Below are positions 1-12,429 of a stretch of 64,000 nucleotides of DNA, in pieces. The translations under genes were made by a program, and so were the position numbers. The notes below the pieces were generated by a model. That model searched no databases. It was not told where the DNA came from and worked only from the letters and a program-made list of their open reading frames with translations. This DNA comes from Telmatactis stephensoni (taxonomy: Eukaryota; Cnidaria; Anthozoa; Actiniaria; Isophelliidae), in the NCBI GenBank assembly GCA_029948255.1, contig JALIZF010001832.1, positions 806,001-870,000 of the forward strand, given 5' to 3'. Position 1 is the stretch's first letter. The number at the start of each line of letters is the position of its first letter.

Positions 1-1307
1 TTTAATTTTAGGCCTTCTTTCGCTCAATTTCCATATAATTCTTTACATCAGCTTGAAAGTTGCTTAATTTGAATAAAAATACGGGATAACCATTTTGTAC
101 AATTCCAAAGACTGTTTTAAACAGGCGTTGTATCTTAGTAGATCAATTCCTAACTGATAAAAATAGAATTTGAATGTTAATCCAAAAGAAAAGTTTGAAT
201 TGAATCTTGCACGAGAGGCTAGTTTTTGGCACTTTTAGTCATTATTACTCGATATTGAAAAAAAATCCTCTTAATTGGACAACAAAATTGTGTGCAAGCA
301 ATTGCGTTTTTTGTCTAAACCTAAAAACTCGAAGGGCCCCACTCACAATTCATCGAATATGGCTTTCAGTAATAAAACTACACCATTAAAATTATACTCT
401 TGAAATAATCATTGCTGTTTTGTGCGCGCTAAAAGTTTTAACAGCATCATTGTCAGCCTAAGTACATAAAGTGATATATTTTCAATATAAAGTGGCAAAC
501 CCTCACTACTCAAATCAGTCAAATAACAAATGACGTCTGCTTTTTAACGATTCTTTCTTCTGTGGATTAAAAGTTAGTGTTACAGTGAGAGAGTCTTTAG
601 TGTCTTTAATGGACGGCCCTCAAGAATCCAACTTAGATGTCATATTGGTGGCACAATGTGCACTTATGCGGCTTCAAGTTCTTCTTTTCACGTAAATAAC
701 TATCGGATTATTATCTCTGATGAAATTGAAATAAAATCTGGCTTTTTCTGGCTGAAATCTGGCTTTTTTCTTTATATTAATTAACATACCTTCATTTACT
801 GATCAGGCTTTGCACGTTTTCTTAACTGATTCCTTACATTTGGTCCAGAAAGTTGAGAGAATTCAGTGTCAACATTGAACTGAAAAACTTAACTGAATTC
901 AAGACAGCGTTCTCAGAGTATATTAAACTCGAAATTCATTTTCAGCCAAACAGGATAAGTCTAGGTGGCGCTTAAAGCATAAGTGGATAAAAAGCCCGAT
1001 CCTCGCTCTATGCAGTCTCAAAATATAGCAGTCATTTTAATAATAGTGGAAAAGTCTTGCTTTCATTTAAATATTTTACGAACGTTAAAACGAGACAACA
1101 AACTCCTGGAGCCCAGGGTAATTTTGGCTTTTATCATCATTCTTCCCTAACTTCAGTCACTTGAATTTTTCTAAATCACTGTTTGTGGCAGACTTTTGAA
1201 GAGAGAATGCAAACTGCTCTTGGTTTTGCGTGTTTTATATTCAATTGTGAAAGAACCGCCATCTTCTTTTTGAAATTTATCTAAGAGCGGGCGCCAAGAT
1301 TTGCTGA

Positions 1308-1425
1308 GTTGCATGTGACGTCACGGCAGCCATCTTGGATGAACTTCAACAAAATATCTCTTATTAACGTCTCTTGTTTGTTCATCCAACATGGCTACCA
1401 CTTCATTGTCTTTTGATTCCCGAAA
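1308..1425 (+). repeat. MITE-like element, GTGACGTCACGGCAGCCATC family (copy 1)
   Basis: Starts near TTGCATGTGACGTCACGG and holds two opposed copies of a GCCATCTTGGATGAAC-like motif (GTTCATCCAACATGGC on the far side), so it can fold on itself. The same segment recurs inverted at about 23110-23250, and its first part (GCAGCCATCTTGG, AGAACTTCAA) again near 50475. Confidence 0.55.
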
Positions 1426-3894
1426 GAATGGATGAAATCCAATAATACGCCGAGAGAGTCTCGAAGGGAATTACAGTAAAAACCCAAGGCGAACATCTGC
1501 TGCCATTTCTCAACTTGTTTTTGTTTTATTGAGCTATTAAGAATTGTTCTAGAAGTTTAACAAATTCCCACGTTTGATTGCCCGACCATATTCAGCCAAT
1601 GGGAGGCTCGCATTTGTACACAATTGCTTTTGTTTATTCCGCATCTACGTAAATTGCACTTGTAAAACTAAAGCCACTTAGCAGCTGGTTAAAAAATGAT
1701 CGGAAATTATTGCACAATTGTGGGATATTTGGTAATATTGATAATTTCAAAAATCCAGGAAACTTATTTGTTTCTCACTAGGAGTTTCCTTGTTTTTACT
1801 GACAGTTGAGCAAAACACTTTCAAATGTGCTGACAGAAAGCACTTAGAAAATGGTTTTCTTTTTAGATAAGTGTACTTTTTCACTCAAAAAACAAATTTC
1901 CTGATCGTCATAATGTACCAAATGAATGGTGCTCGCTGCTCTAAAACGCTAAGTGTAGACATGAAATAATTTCCAACTGGATTCGCACATCTCAAGTGTC
2001 TAATTTCACTGACCATATGGTACTCAACGGGCGGACATAAAATATGTCTGAAAAGATTAACGTAGCTGCCATCTTGAGTTTCTAAATATCTTTAATAACG
2101 TATTGTTACTTACTGTGTGCGAAATTACGTTCAACACCCGCAAATTTTAGGACGTTTGCCGCTAGATTTCAGCTAAATCGTGTTTTCGGCCATTCGGCTT
2201 ATCGGAAATCAAGAAATTGAAATTCAGTCATCTATTTTGTCCACAACGCGAATAAACGACCAAAACTAAGGTTACGTTCGATTCACGTGCTCCAGAATGA
2301 GATACATCTCCTATAAATCGCTGCAAAGTAGTCATCTTCCATAGTAAAATGAAAAGACTCTTTGTTGTATTGTAATGAAGGTACAAAAAGCAATTCTTAT
2401 AATTTTTAATTTTCTGGAATAAGCGATTTGAAGTAACTTTTGCGTATATTTCTATTCTGAAATAGGGTCAATCGAATGCGCCCTTAATACCTTCTTCTAA
2501 GATAAGTTTTTAATAGGAGCTTAAAGGTTTTATTAAGGTGATTGCCCAGAAAAGTCGTATATCATGCACCTTTAGTTTTGTGGCTCACTGAATACGAAGA
2601 ATATTTCTTAAAGATCGTCAAAATTATTAATTGAAAGACTATTAGAAATGAATAATAACTCAAGTAAAAGCTGAAATAACCTACAGAATACATTTTTAAT
2701 TTTATCGATAATACGATTTAGTAAGCACTTTAACTAAATAACAATAATTAGTTTAATATTGTATTTTTGCATTTGTACAGTACGCGGTCCAATCCCGATG
2801 TCAAAAAGGAACGCTAATTTTTGGTGTATGTTTTTCCGATGATTATTTCGATTCTGTGAAAGATTGTTTTTCATTTTAATTATACATTTGAATCAATACC
2901 CTCACAAGCAGCGGAACAATCTGATTAACGTGTAAGAGCTATATTCATGTGTTTCATTAATCTTAGTAAGAAAAACCGCATATTTGAATAATACATCCAC
3001 ACTGGTGACAGAAATCTATTATACCAACGACTTTTCTAAAAAAAAGCTGGTGTTTTACTCTAAGGGATTTGATGGCGGTAATAAAAAGAAAGGGTGACTT
3101 CCTGCTTTTATCTATAGGCCCGTGAGAGGAAAGCCTTGAGCAAGAAGGTTGTTTTTGGATGGCAAATTCGTATTTTCTTTGTTACCTTCGATAACCGAAC
3201 TGGAACGTCTCTTAGATTTTCTTCGTTCGAGTTCAAGTTGGAATCAAGATTCAACAAAATTTATTGGGATCAGTGTTCATTAATATATGCATAATATGGC
3301 CTAACTTAATACTTCAAAAATTCGTTTTCTACCTATTCCAGTATCTTGTTATCTCTACCATCTATTATATACCAAATTTGTATATTCCATCTATAATATA
3401 TAAAATTTGTATATTCCTTTCGACTATACTCTACCGACCACTTACCAACAAGCTGTTCCTAGTCTTGTTCCACCCGTAATGCACGACCGCCTTTCAAGAC
3501 CACTGTATATATAGGCATTGTAGTACTTGGATAGCTGACTGAGATAAGAGCTTGACAAAGTACGAGGATTAATGACAGCACACGTACATACATTGTGGTT
3601 AATGTAACTGAAGGTTGAACCAATGACATCCAAGTATTTAGACTCTTAGAAATCTATTTGTCGGCTATGATATTTGTTAACTCGTTGACATGACAATCTT
3701 CCTAAAAGCTAAACTTATGTCAGTTATCTCTCAAGATGGAACAAGGCTTGAAGATGCCCGCCTTTTTAGACATAGAGAAAATCAAGAGCTAAATTGAACA
3801 AAAGAGGGCAGGTGAATGTTGAGAAACTAATTTACGTAACTACTGGCTGTTATTGCGAAAATTCTCTAATCAGTATACTAATGATTTAAGACCA

Positions 3895-4015
3895 ATCTTC
3901 AAGGGGGTAAATGAGATTTATTTCAGTATTGCAACTAGCATGTGCCCGCCGTTTGCACAATCGCTGAGGGGGTAAATTAGGTTTATTTCAGTGTTGCAAC
4001 TATGAGCTTTTGCCC
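3895..4015 (+). repeat. Two-unit tandem duplication, about 65 bp
   Basis: GGGGGTAAATGAGATTTATT with TTTCAGTATTGCAACTA is followed about 65 bp later by GGGGGTAAATTAGGTTTATT with TTTCAGTGTTGCAACTA, each then followed by a TGCCCG(C/T)CGTTTGC-like stretch. A simple decayed duplication, no gene. Confidence 0.6.
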
Positions 4016-5725
4016 GTCATCTGCTATGGATTTAGTCGTGTGTTACTATCATTTGCAGTAGTATGGTATGCTAGCTGAAGTAGTATAATATGCCATGTTG
4101 GTATCACGTGACGCAGGCAGCATGACTCCATAAATCATTGGTAAATAACTAACTCAATTCAATTATAAAATTCTTTCCTTCTTGAGACAGAGTCAGTTCT
4201 GTTCTAATGTTGAATAATTGAGTGAATTTTGTGAATGCAAGTTAATCATGCCGGAACCCAGTCAACAATGTTAAACTCATGCGAAAAATTTAGTCACTGT
4301 TCATTGCAAAGATTCAATTTTCCCTACCTCAGGGGTACAATTTTAAAACCTTTTTTATTACTTGAAATATTCATGACCCTTTGTTTGATTTTCGTGTATT
4401 GAAAAGAGTTTAGTAGGTTGTTGTAGGCGTGGTGGGATGGTACCACTGGCCTTATCCGTGTTGTTGCGAAAAGTGTTTAGTTTAATAGAAGAGAAGATTT
4501 TCCAATATCGAGTTATAATGGCTGAAAATGCCAAAAACTAGCTCCTCTTGCAAGTTTTAATTCATATTTTTGCTTTGCATTAACATTTAAATTCTATTTT
4601 TACCAGTTTTAAACTGATCTCATAAGATAAAACGTCTGTTTAAAACTGTCTGTTGTTATCCTGCATTTTTATCTTAACTTAGCAACTTTCAAGCTGAGTG
4701 TAAAGAATATATCTGGCAAATAAGCGTCTGGAGGCCTAAGCCTCATTTCAGATTCAAATTCTCACTTTGGATTAACACTTGGTTTTTATCAACCAAGACC
4801 AACACTACAAACAGCCTAAACATTCTGTAAGAAATTACTTTACCTTTGTTCAACACTTCGAAAAAGTGGTTTTTGTTTCTCAGTGCTTGAATATGAAAAA
4901 AATAAAACTTATAAATGAGAATTATATAATAAGAGAATTATACTAAGAGGTTATTTTGTGTAATGGTATTAGGTGATGAAGAGACGTATCAAAAAGCAAA
5001 AGGTATTAAAACAAAGAAGATCTTAACTGTCTTCTAACGATTAACACCCAAAGATAAGATTAACAGACACTGTACACACTATATCTGTGTTGGCATCAAA
5101 AGAGCCGACTCGTATAAATACTTTTATGGTAAAATAATCGTACTCTTCGTGATTATATCCTTTGAAAGGCTTTAATCCTTGAACTTTTAGAATTTCCGTG
5201 AACGTTTGAAAAGTTTCCTTAATATCGAGATTGAATGTCAGCCAGTGTATTTTAAAAACGGAAACTAGTCATTAAACTATTTTGAACTGCGTCTATGTGT
5301 TTTATACTTATTTCAGTCCTTGTTAATGAGAACAAATAATCAATAGTAATAACAAAATTCTTCTGGATTGCATTTTTTGCGAAAAAAGAAACTAATGGTA
5401 TTTTATTTGTAACTATATCTTAGTCTTTATTGAACTTTCACACATGGTCAATGAAAACGATCGAGTGAAAACGAGTCAACTTGGACGTTTGCACAAAACT
5501 AAAAGGTGGGAAATTGAACGCGCCTCCGCGCTTATTTTGGCGCCAAATTGGAAATTGAACGCGCGCGTATTTTGGCGCCAAATTGGAAATTTCCAAAACA
5601 AGTGCATTTACTGCATGTAAACATAAATTCACTAGTCATATATATTAGAATAATATTCAAAATAGACACAGGAAACCAATTCGGCGAAAGCTGTTTCGGG
5701 GCGAAAGTCTCACCCTTATGTAAGA

Positions 5726-5983
5726 CTATTTTATTTTATTTTATTTTATTTTATTTTATTTTATTTTATTTTATTTTATTTTATTTTATTTTATTTTATT
5801 TTATTCTATTCTATTCTATTCTATTCTATTCTATTCTATTCTATTCTATTCTATTCTATTCTATTCTATTCTATTCTATTCTATTCTATTCTATTTTATT
5901 TTATTTTATTTTATTTTATTTTATTTTATTTTATTTTATTTTATTTTATTTTATTTTATTTTATTTTATTTTATTTTATTTTA
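5726..5983 (+). repeat. Pentanucleotide microsatellite (TTTTA)n-(TTCTA)n-(TTTTA)n
   Basis: About 258 bp of perfect 5-bp repeats. The outer blocks are TTTTA and the central block (about 5805-5894) is TTCTA, in roughly mirror arrangement. The open frame across it encodes only an ILFYF-type repeat and is an artefact. Confidence 0.97.
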
Positions 5984-6939
5984 CACTTCTATTTTATGGA
6001 TTGAAAACGATCGTTTTCAAATTACTGGATGTGTTTTGATGAGCAAAAAAGGAAAGAAAAATAAAAAAAGACCACAGCGAACTTGTTCAAACTTTACAGT
6101 CATCCAATTTTTAAAAACGAAAAACATGTGCGTGTTTGCCTAATTGTCAAGGATTTGAAAACTTCATTTTTTTAAACCTTATTTCTAGCAGCTGTTCTTA
6201 GTGAAGTCAATTAATACCATTTCTTTTCAATATTACTCCAAAAATCGCATATTCAACTACAAATTATGAAGAAAACAGACACAAAAGTTAGAAGTTTTCT
6301 ATTGAATTTGATTAATTATCTGTCATTATCGAAAAGGCCTCTCTTCCTGTATTTAGGTTTTTGGTTAATTTATAGTTTTCAATGTTTATACATAAATATA
6401 AACATTTACTATTGTCGAGCATAAATGATATTCGATCAGAACTCTCTTCTATTAGAGTTTCTTCCAAAACGGATGACAATTTAATTCTGTAAGAATTTCT
6501 CTTGTTTGGTCGGTAATCTGGATTTATCCTGTATCATTGTACTGGTGTACATCCGTGTTAATCCGTAACGAAGATAATACTTTGATATTGAAGATGTGGA
6601 ATGATTTGTGTGATAACGACATTTATTAAAGTAATACTGAATCTTTATAGTATTTGATGTAAAAAAAGTCATTAAAGTTTGGCTGTTCTGAGTTGCTTAA
6701 ATATTTTTGCATGCGTTCAAAATTTGTTTTCTTTTCTTTGTTTCTCTTATTGCTTCTTACATTTAACGGGATTTCCCCTAAAAAAACTATTTTTTATTTG
6801 CAATAATATTTAGTTTCATTAGGAAATCTAAAAATGCTCACTGAAATATTTTACTGCGAAATTGTCATTGCATTGAAAATCACTTTTTTCCGGTCAGTGT
6901 TGTGGTTTAATTTTCCCCAAGTTTAATTTTTTTCTGAGG

Positions 6940-7405
6940 GTAGTTTCACTGCCTAGTTTAGAGTTTCATGGCGAGTTAATTAATTATGTATTCAGTAGGT
7001 TTAAATACAGTTAGTTTTAAAGGATATTAAAACTTGGAGAGTATCTATTGTGAAAGTAAAACAATGGCCAAGAGATTTAAACCAATCAAAAACATTAACC
7101 ACAACATATTAGAAATCGTAAGGTTATTCCCAGACACCTAATGATATAATCCTGTATTGAATAACCGAATAGCACGAGTTTGAGAGAATTAATTTTCCAA
7201 CAGGTTTTAGATTTTTCTCGGGTTAGTTTTAGGGCCCATTCTAGGGTTTTTCATGTATTTAGTTTTAAAGGATTGAATTTGAAGAGTGTTTATTGTGAAA
7301 GCAATACAATTTTAAACCAGCGAAAAAAAATTAAACCACAAGATATAAATCGCAAGGGTAATCCTATTAATGAGACAATCCTATCTTGAAAATCCAAATA
7401 TCACG
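6940..7405 (+). repeat. Decayed tandem duplication, about 230 bp unit
   Basis: Unit 1 has GTTAGTTTTAAAGGAT, then TCTATTGTGAAAG, ACCACAACATATTAGAAATC and GAATAACCGAATAGCACGAG. Unit 2 repeats the order with GTTTTAAAGGATTGAA, TTTATTGTGAAAG, ACCACAAGATATAAATCGC and AAAATCCAAATATCACGGG. Diverged, so old. Confidence 0.6.
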
Positions 7406-7919
7406 GGTTTGAAAAAATGTCACTAAAAGCCTAAAAGTGCAATGTAAAGAGCATTCGATGGGTTTCTTCACCACCAAAAAGTGGATACTTCTTGGAGGTC
7501 ACTTTTAGCTTTCGCTGTAATTTAAGTGTTATATATGTGTTCATTGATATAGTAGGAATTATCTTTGAGGTTTTTAAGATCAGACACCAATCAAAAAGCT
7601 CAAAATGGACAACCTCCTCGATGAAATTAAAAAAAAAGAGATTAAATGAACAACCCTATCAAAAAAAACCTTCGCTTAAATACACATTCAGTTTTTTGTT
7701 TTTGTTTTGTTTTGTTTTGTTTATCAACCGAGAAAGTAGAAAGAAAACTGAGTCTTTCTTAACAATACGTTTTGCGAGTCCGATCAGTACACTTTGTATT
7801 TGTATTTTGACATCAATTTGAGAAGCCAAAAGTAAATAGTAATAGATAAGAAGGAAGGATGACAGCCTGTAATATATCAATGTGTTTTTGTGTCTAGAAT
7901 TCATGTAAATATTTCAAAT

Positions 7920-8325
7920 AAAGAAAGTTTCCACGAGCCCAGTTTTTCATTTGTTACTTGGTTATTTCAATGTTCTGTGTTTTATCAATTCAAACATGTA
8001 ATCAAAGATACAAGTATTTAGCTTTGGGCATATTATCGGAAGAACGTTTTCCTCGTTTTCTTGTGGAAAAACTAGTGGTTCTTCAAACTCAATTTTACAG
8101 AGCTCTAGGCTTGAGGTAGAGGCAGCTTAGAAGTGTTTCCGGGAGCCCGTTTGCGCGAGCCCGGTTTTTCGCTTGTGTACTTGGTTATTTCAATGTTCTG
8201 TGTCTTATAAATTCAAATATTTAACCAAAGAAAGAAAAAATATTTTGAATATATTATCTGAAAATAGTTTTCGTCATTTCCTCGTGGAAAAACTTTAGCT
8301 ATTCTTCAAACTCACCTTCCAAATC
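7920..8325 (+). repeat. Decayed tandem duplication, about 230 bp unit
   Basis: Both units contain GAGCCC(A/G)GTTTTTC, TACTTGGTTATTTCAATG with TTCTGTGT, a TATTATC(G/T)GAA stretch, GTGGAAAAACT and TTCTTCAAACTCA in the same order, about 230 bp apart. Confidence 0.65.
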
Positions 8326-10227
8326 TTGTTTATATTATGAAGTCTTGAGTGAAAAGCTACTATGAAGTGTAGTTTTGAAACAGGTGAAAATGGTTATTAA
8401 AAAGATTGGATTTCCACAATGCATTTGTTGTCATTATCCTAAGCAGAACTAAATGAAGTCGTTTCCTTGTTTGAAAATCTCGCTAATATTTCTCACTATA
8501 ATACGCATGCGCAGTAGGTTAGGAAACAGGGATATCAATCACCGACACTTTTTGAAAACTAATTATAAAATCCTCGCCAGACGAAATGATAATAATAGGC
8601 GAAATGGTAATACTATAACCTAGACGAAATGATGATAATCATCCTCATCATCGTTTTTACCAAATGTGTTGCAAATATATTTGACTGGGAACTAAGCATT
8701 ATGTTCGACTTTGGAGTTGCGGGTGATCCATTTCTGTATTGTGACAGATGCTGTCGAATTTATGAAAGAAAACTGAAAACCTGCACCAAATTGATTCGGA
8801 CGCGCTATTATATTCGCCGCTATTATATCGAAAATATGGAACGAGCCAAAGTTCTTTTTCAAAAGCTTCTTTACATTGTACTTAAATAAATAATTGAGTA
8901 GTAGGACCGTGTGTTTTGGCTTTCGAGTAAAACTAATAAAAATATGGATATTTTAAAGGCTTTTAAAAACTCAAAGTAAACATATAAAGCTGCATTACTA
9001 AGTGCTTTCATTCATTAGCTCTTCGACCGGATTTTAAAGTTTTGAAAGTTAAAAATCCAAAGTTTTAAAGTCTTTCCACACCAGCAGATTTTCTAGGCCA
9101 AATTTGATGATGCGACAAGTATCGCTTGCTAGTGTGGATGAGAAAATTTGACAACATTCCATATACTTTTGTGACATAGAATTTGCTCGTTTAGACAGTC
9201 GAAGAAAATATCATGAAAAATTGCTTGTTTATGGAAAGGCATTAAAACCATACTTTAATAATCGTAAACTGAATCAGTTTTTTAACAATATGGGTTTCTC
9301 TGAAACTGATGACAACCGCCTATTCTTTCAAAGCGCCGGAAGAACTGAATCCATTCTAACGGCAAACAGGATTAACCTCAATTCGGGTAATTGCATTGTA
9401 ACCGATATTCAGATGAGCAAATGTAAAGAAAGTGGTTTTTACGCCGATATTTTGATCTTTATTACATGATCATCATCAGAGCAAATGTAAATTACAGGCC
9501 TTTAGCGCGCTATATAATAGAAGTGTCTTTTGTTTTGGTAACTATTTGCGCAACAACTAGGCAACTCGCTATAGTTCTGCGGCATTTTCAACTTCCCCAC
9601 AGACGATGTCTTAGTCTATGAAAATATACCAACCTATGGGTAACTTATTTTTAAAATAAAATGTGGAAAAACTCTGTTTCTTTTGTACCAAAAGATCCCG
9701 TTATGATCCCGAGCATAAGCGTTCAGAACAATAGCCAAGTGACGCTTCCAATTTGCCATGTTTCTTAAAAGGGAATCAGATATTAAATAGAATAGAAACA
9801 AATGCGCTGACTTCTGAAGTTCTGGGAGATTTTCATGTTTTAACTAATGAGATAGACGGTTTAAACAATATCACAATTAACACCTTTCTGCATCTTGCCG
9901 TGTGCTTAGCCAAAGCTTCCTTAATATTAATAAGTACTATTTGTTTGCCATACTGTCATTTATTCTTGTGTGTTTAAACGCACCACCTATATATAGAATT
10001 TGCGTAGAGGAAAAGACTTGAAAAAGTGTTGAATCGCCAGTCAAAGACGTCATTGTGAACGGATGCAGATGGATCTCTAAGGTGGTTGACCCCAGAACAC
10101 TAAAGGCGCTGTTTCCTGAAGTTATCGGACGGACGTAGTTTTTGGTTCTAACAACAAACGCTGTTCAAACGTTTTACTTGTAAATGCATTTTTGTCGTTT
10201 GATGAGTTTGATGACTTTGTGTTACAG

Positions 10228-10335
10228 TAAAGGTGCTGTTTATATGAAGGCGAGCTGTCCCTGGTAGCCGGGATAACACTTTTGTTTTTAGGAAGGAGTG
10301 TTCCCAGGGAAAAGAAAACTGAAGAGTTTTCCCGG
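10228..10335 (+). repeat. Degenerate hairpin MITE of the GGGCCC...AAGGCGAGTTGTCCCTG family
   Basis: Contains ATATGAAGGCGAGCTGTCCC, GGTAGCCGGGATAACAC and a CCCAGGGAAAAG stretch, matching the left arm and centre of the intact copies at 22788 and 26211. The right arm is lost or replaced by the next element. Confidence 0.55.
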
Positions 10336-10640
10336 TTACCCGCTGTTACACGCTGAAACTTTCCTCTGAAACTTGCCTCAATCGCCGTTGCGAGACAAGT
10401 TTCACAACGCATTGCACCGTGTAACATGGTCATTTAGCTGAAACTTTCCCCAGGTCGGTTCACGAGATGGTTTCACGAAAAGTAGAACTACTTTCTACTC
10501 CTGCAACAGAAACGTGTGTCGCGAACAAGTTTCAGGTCAAAATTTCAGCGTGTAACATCCCTTATGAAAATCGTCTCGCATCGACCATGTCGGCGATCGA
10601 CACAAGTTTTAGATAAAAGTTTCAGCGTGTAACAAACCTT
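10336..10640. repeat. Inverted-repeat element with GTTACACGCTGAAACTT ends
   Basis: About 300 bp. It opens with GCTGTTACACGCTGAAACTT and ends with AAGTTTCAGCGTGTAACA, and the CTGAAACTTG module recurs internally in both orientations. A related inverted copy is at about 23880-24285. Confidence 0.65.
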
Positions 10641-11904
10641 AAGATTTTAAGAGTTAAAACCTTCACTCTCCACTCTTGTACAAGTGACTCTCTCTTTTTA
10701 AAAAATAACTTTATCTGTACATATTAAGTATAACTTCTTCTTCTTAAGGATACCTCTCTAAAACGAACAGGTCTCTATGTCCCGGCGACAGTTGGAATCT
10801 CTATACATTTCCTTGTAAATAAAACCCTCTATAAAACAGACACTATATTAAAGAAACCGGCTTTTCTTCCGCCCCTTGCCCGCTTTAGAAAGGTTCCACT
10901 TCATTATAAATTGTCTCAAAAGTTCGTGCCCCCGATTTTTGCTTATCTTAATATGGCTAATGGAAAAGTATTTTCTGGACATTTCATGAAAAAATCTTGT
11001 AGTCTATTCTTAGAATAAATGGCCTTAGAAACTGGACGTTATTCATTTGCATCTTAATCTCAAAAAAGTCTCTTTTCAAATATGCGCATTTTCGTATCTC
11101 GCCATTTTGTTGGCAATTAGCAGTTTGAGGTTTTCGAACTTTCAGTCCATTCATTTTCAAAATATAACGAAAACAAGCCACATTAATTACAAGCAAAGTC
11201 CCACAATGAGACTCTCCAGAATGTCTGCCAAAGAAAACTCAAAAATACTTGAAAGAGCGGATGTTTTACAAAGCAAGCATGCAAAGATGTGCCAATGAGC
11301 TTTTATCAGGTATTTTGAAATTCGTAAAACAGAAAAAGAATTACCATAGCTGGAAAGAGCATGTTAAAATTAGCAAGACAGTGAAGTTTGAGGGAATTAA
11401 ATCCAAAACTCACGAGAATATGAATGTTTGAAAAGTGTGAATTTGTAAGAAAACCTTTGCTGGTAGTCATCTCTTGCCTACCAGCGAATGTTTTCATACA
11501 AAATTTCGATTTCGGAAAATTCATATCTTCGTGAGTTTGAAAGTTACTTCATTCAAACTTCACATTTTACTAATTTTGACGTGCTCTTTCCAGCTATGGT
11601 AATTATATTTCTTTACTAAGACTTGGAATTACATGATAAAAGCTCATTTTCATCACTTCAAAAGTTGTCACGCTTGATACCGCGATTGTTAAACAATGTG
11701 ATAACAACAAAGGAGGCCACCAAGGTTGCTGAACTTCCTCACAGAACTAGTGGACCCAGCATGGCCGGAAGAAATCCTCAAATTGGGGTAATCAAGCTCC
11801 TTTTAATGATAAACTATTGTAGACCAAAACCGGGGCACGAACTTTTGAAATACCCGGTATATTGTTATCATGTTGTTGGTTCATTCAATACAGGTTGCTC
11901 CCAA

Positions 11905-12016
11905 AATCAAGGGCTGTTTTTTGAAGGCAAGTTGTCCCTGATTTCTTTTTCCTGGGAAACTACAAACAAAACAGTTATCTTGGCTACCAGGGACAACTTG
12001 TCTTCATTTAAACAGG
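11905..12016. repeat. Degenerate hairpin MITE (GGGCTGTT...AGGCAAGTTGTCCCTG)
   Basis: The left arm GAAGGCAAGTTGTCCCTG pairs with the right arm CAGGGACAACTTGTCTTC, around a TTTCCTGGGAAACTACAAAC centre. It ends AACAGGCCCT, parallel to the GGGCCC end of intact copies. The 136-codon frame at 11623-12033 runs through it and is not a gene. Confidence 0.65.
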
Positions 12017-12299
12017 CCCTCATGAGTCAATGAACAATCGAAATACACCATGATAGTGCTTTAGTAAACTAGTGTTACAGTTATTGAGAAGAAATTCAGA
12101 CATTTCTTGTTGAAACAGATGAAAGGCCTTCCTGTCAGTAATAATATTCAAGTAGTGTAGACCAGATTGTCAGCCTGTATTATTTATTGATATAAACATT
12201 ACCTGGACCAGATCTATTAGATGGTTTTTGTTGACCCTTTTTCTCGAGATGAAATTCAAGGTTTTGTAATGTAAAATATGTACATTAAATAAGAGTAAA

Positions 12300-12425
12300 T
12301 AGAGTACAAACGCTAAAACCGTGCAACATAAATAGTACTACATAGTGCTATTTTTATGCTAATTCTATTGTTTTCTATTGTTTGATTAGTGCTATTTTGT
12401 ACTAAATAGTGCAAACTCTAGCACA
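12300..12425 (+). repeat. Degenerate copy of the GAGTACAAACACTAAA MITE
   Basis: The left end TAGAGTACAAACGCTAAAAC, the ATAAATAGTACTA...AGTGCTA body and the TTCTATTGTTTTCTATTG core all match the intact copies at 26593, 48121 and 50781. The right terminal repeat is absent. Confidence 0.7.
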
Positions 12426-12429
12426 ACGC

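Larger units (their letters stand above)
1..5725. other. Intergenic, no gene recognised
   Basis: Only short, low-complexity open frames on both strands, none with recognisable protein motifs. Contents seen: a palindromic element at about 1308-1425, a small tandem duplication at 3895-4015, and otherwise unique-looking AT-rich sequence. Confidence 0.6.
6040..10220. other. Intergenic, decayed duplications, no gene recognised
   Basis: AT-rich DNA. Two old tandem duplications are visible (6940-7400 and 7920-8325). Open frames at 8629-8889 and 9221-9469 are short (82-86 codons), have no splice or motif support and match nothing I recognise. Confidence 0.55.

Noticed and set aside
5548..6039. 163-codon open frame with ILFYF repeats
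   Set aside because: Translation of the TTTTA/TTCTA microsatellite.
9221..9469. 82-codon frame that looks globular in composition
   Set aside because: No family recognised and no splice or start context; chance cannot be excluded.
11623..12033. 136-codon plus-strand frame
   Set aside because: Its second half is a hairpin MITE; the first half has no recognisable domain.
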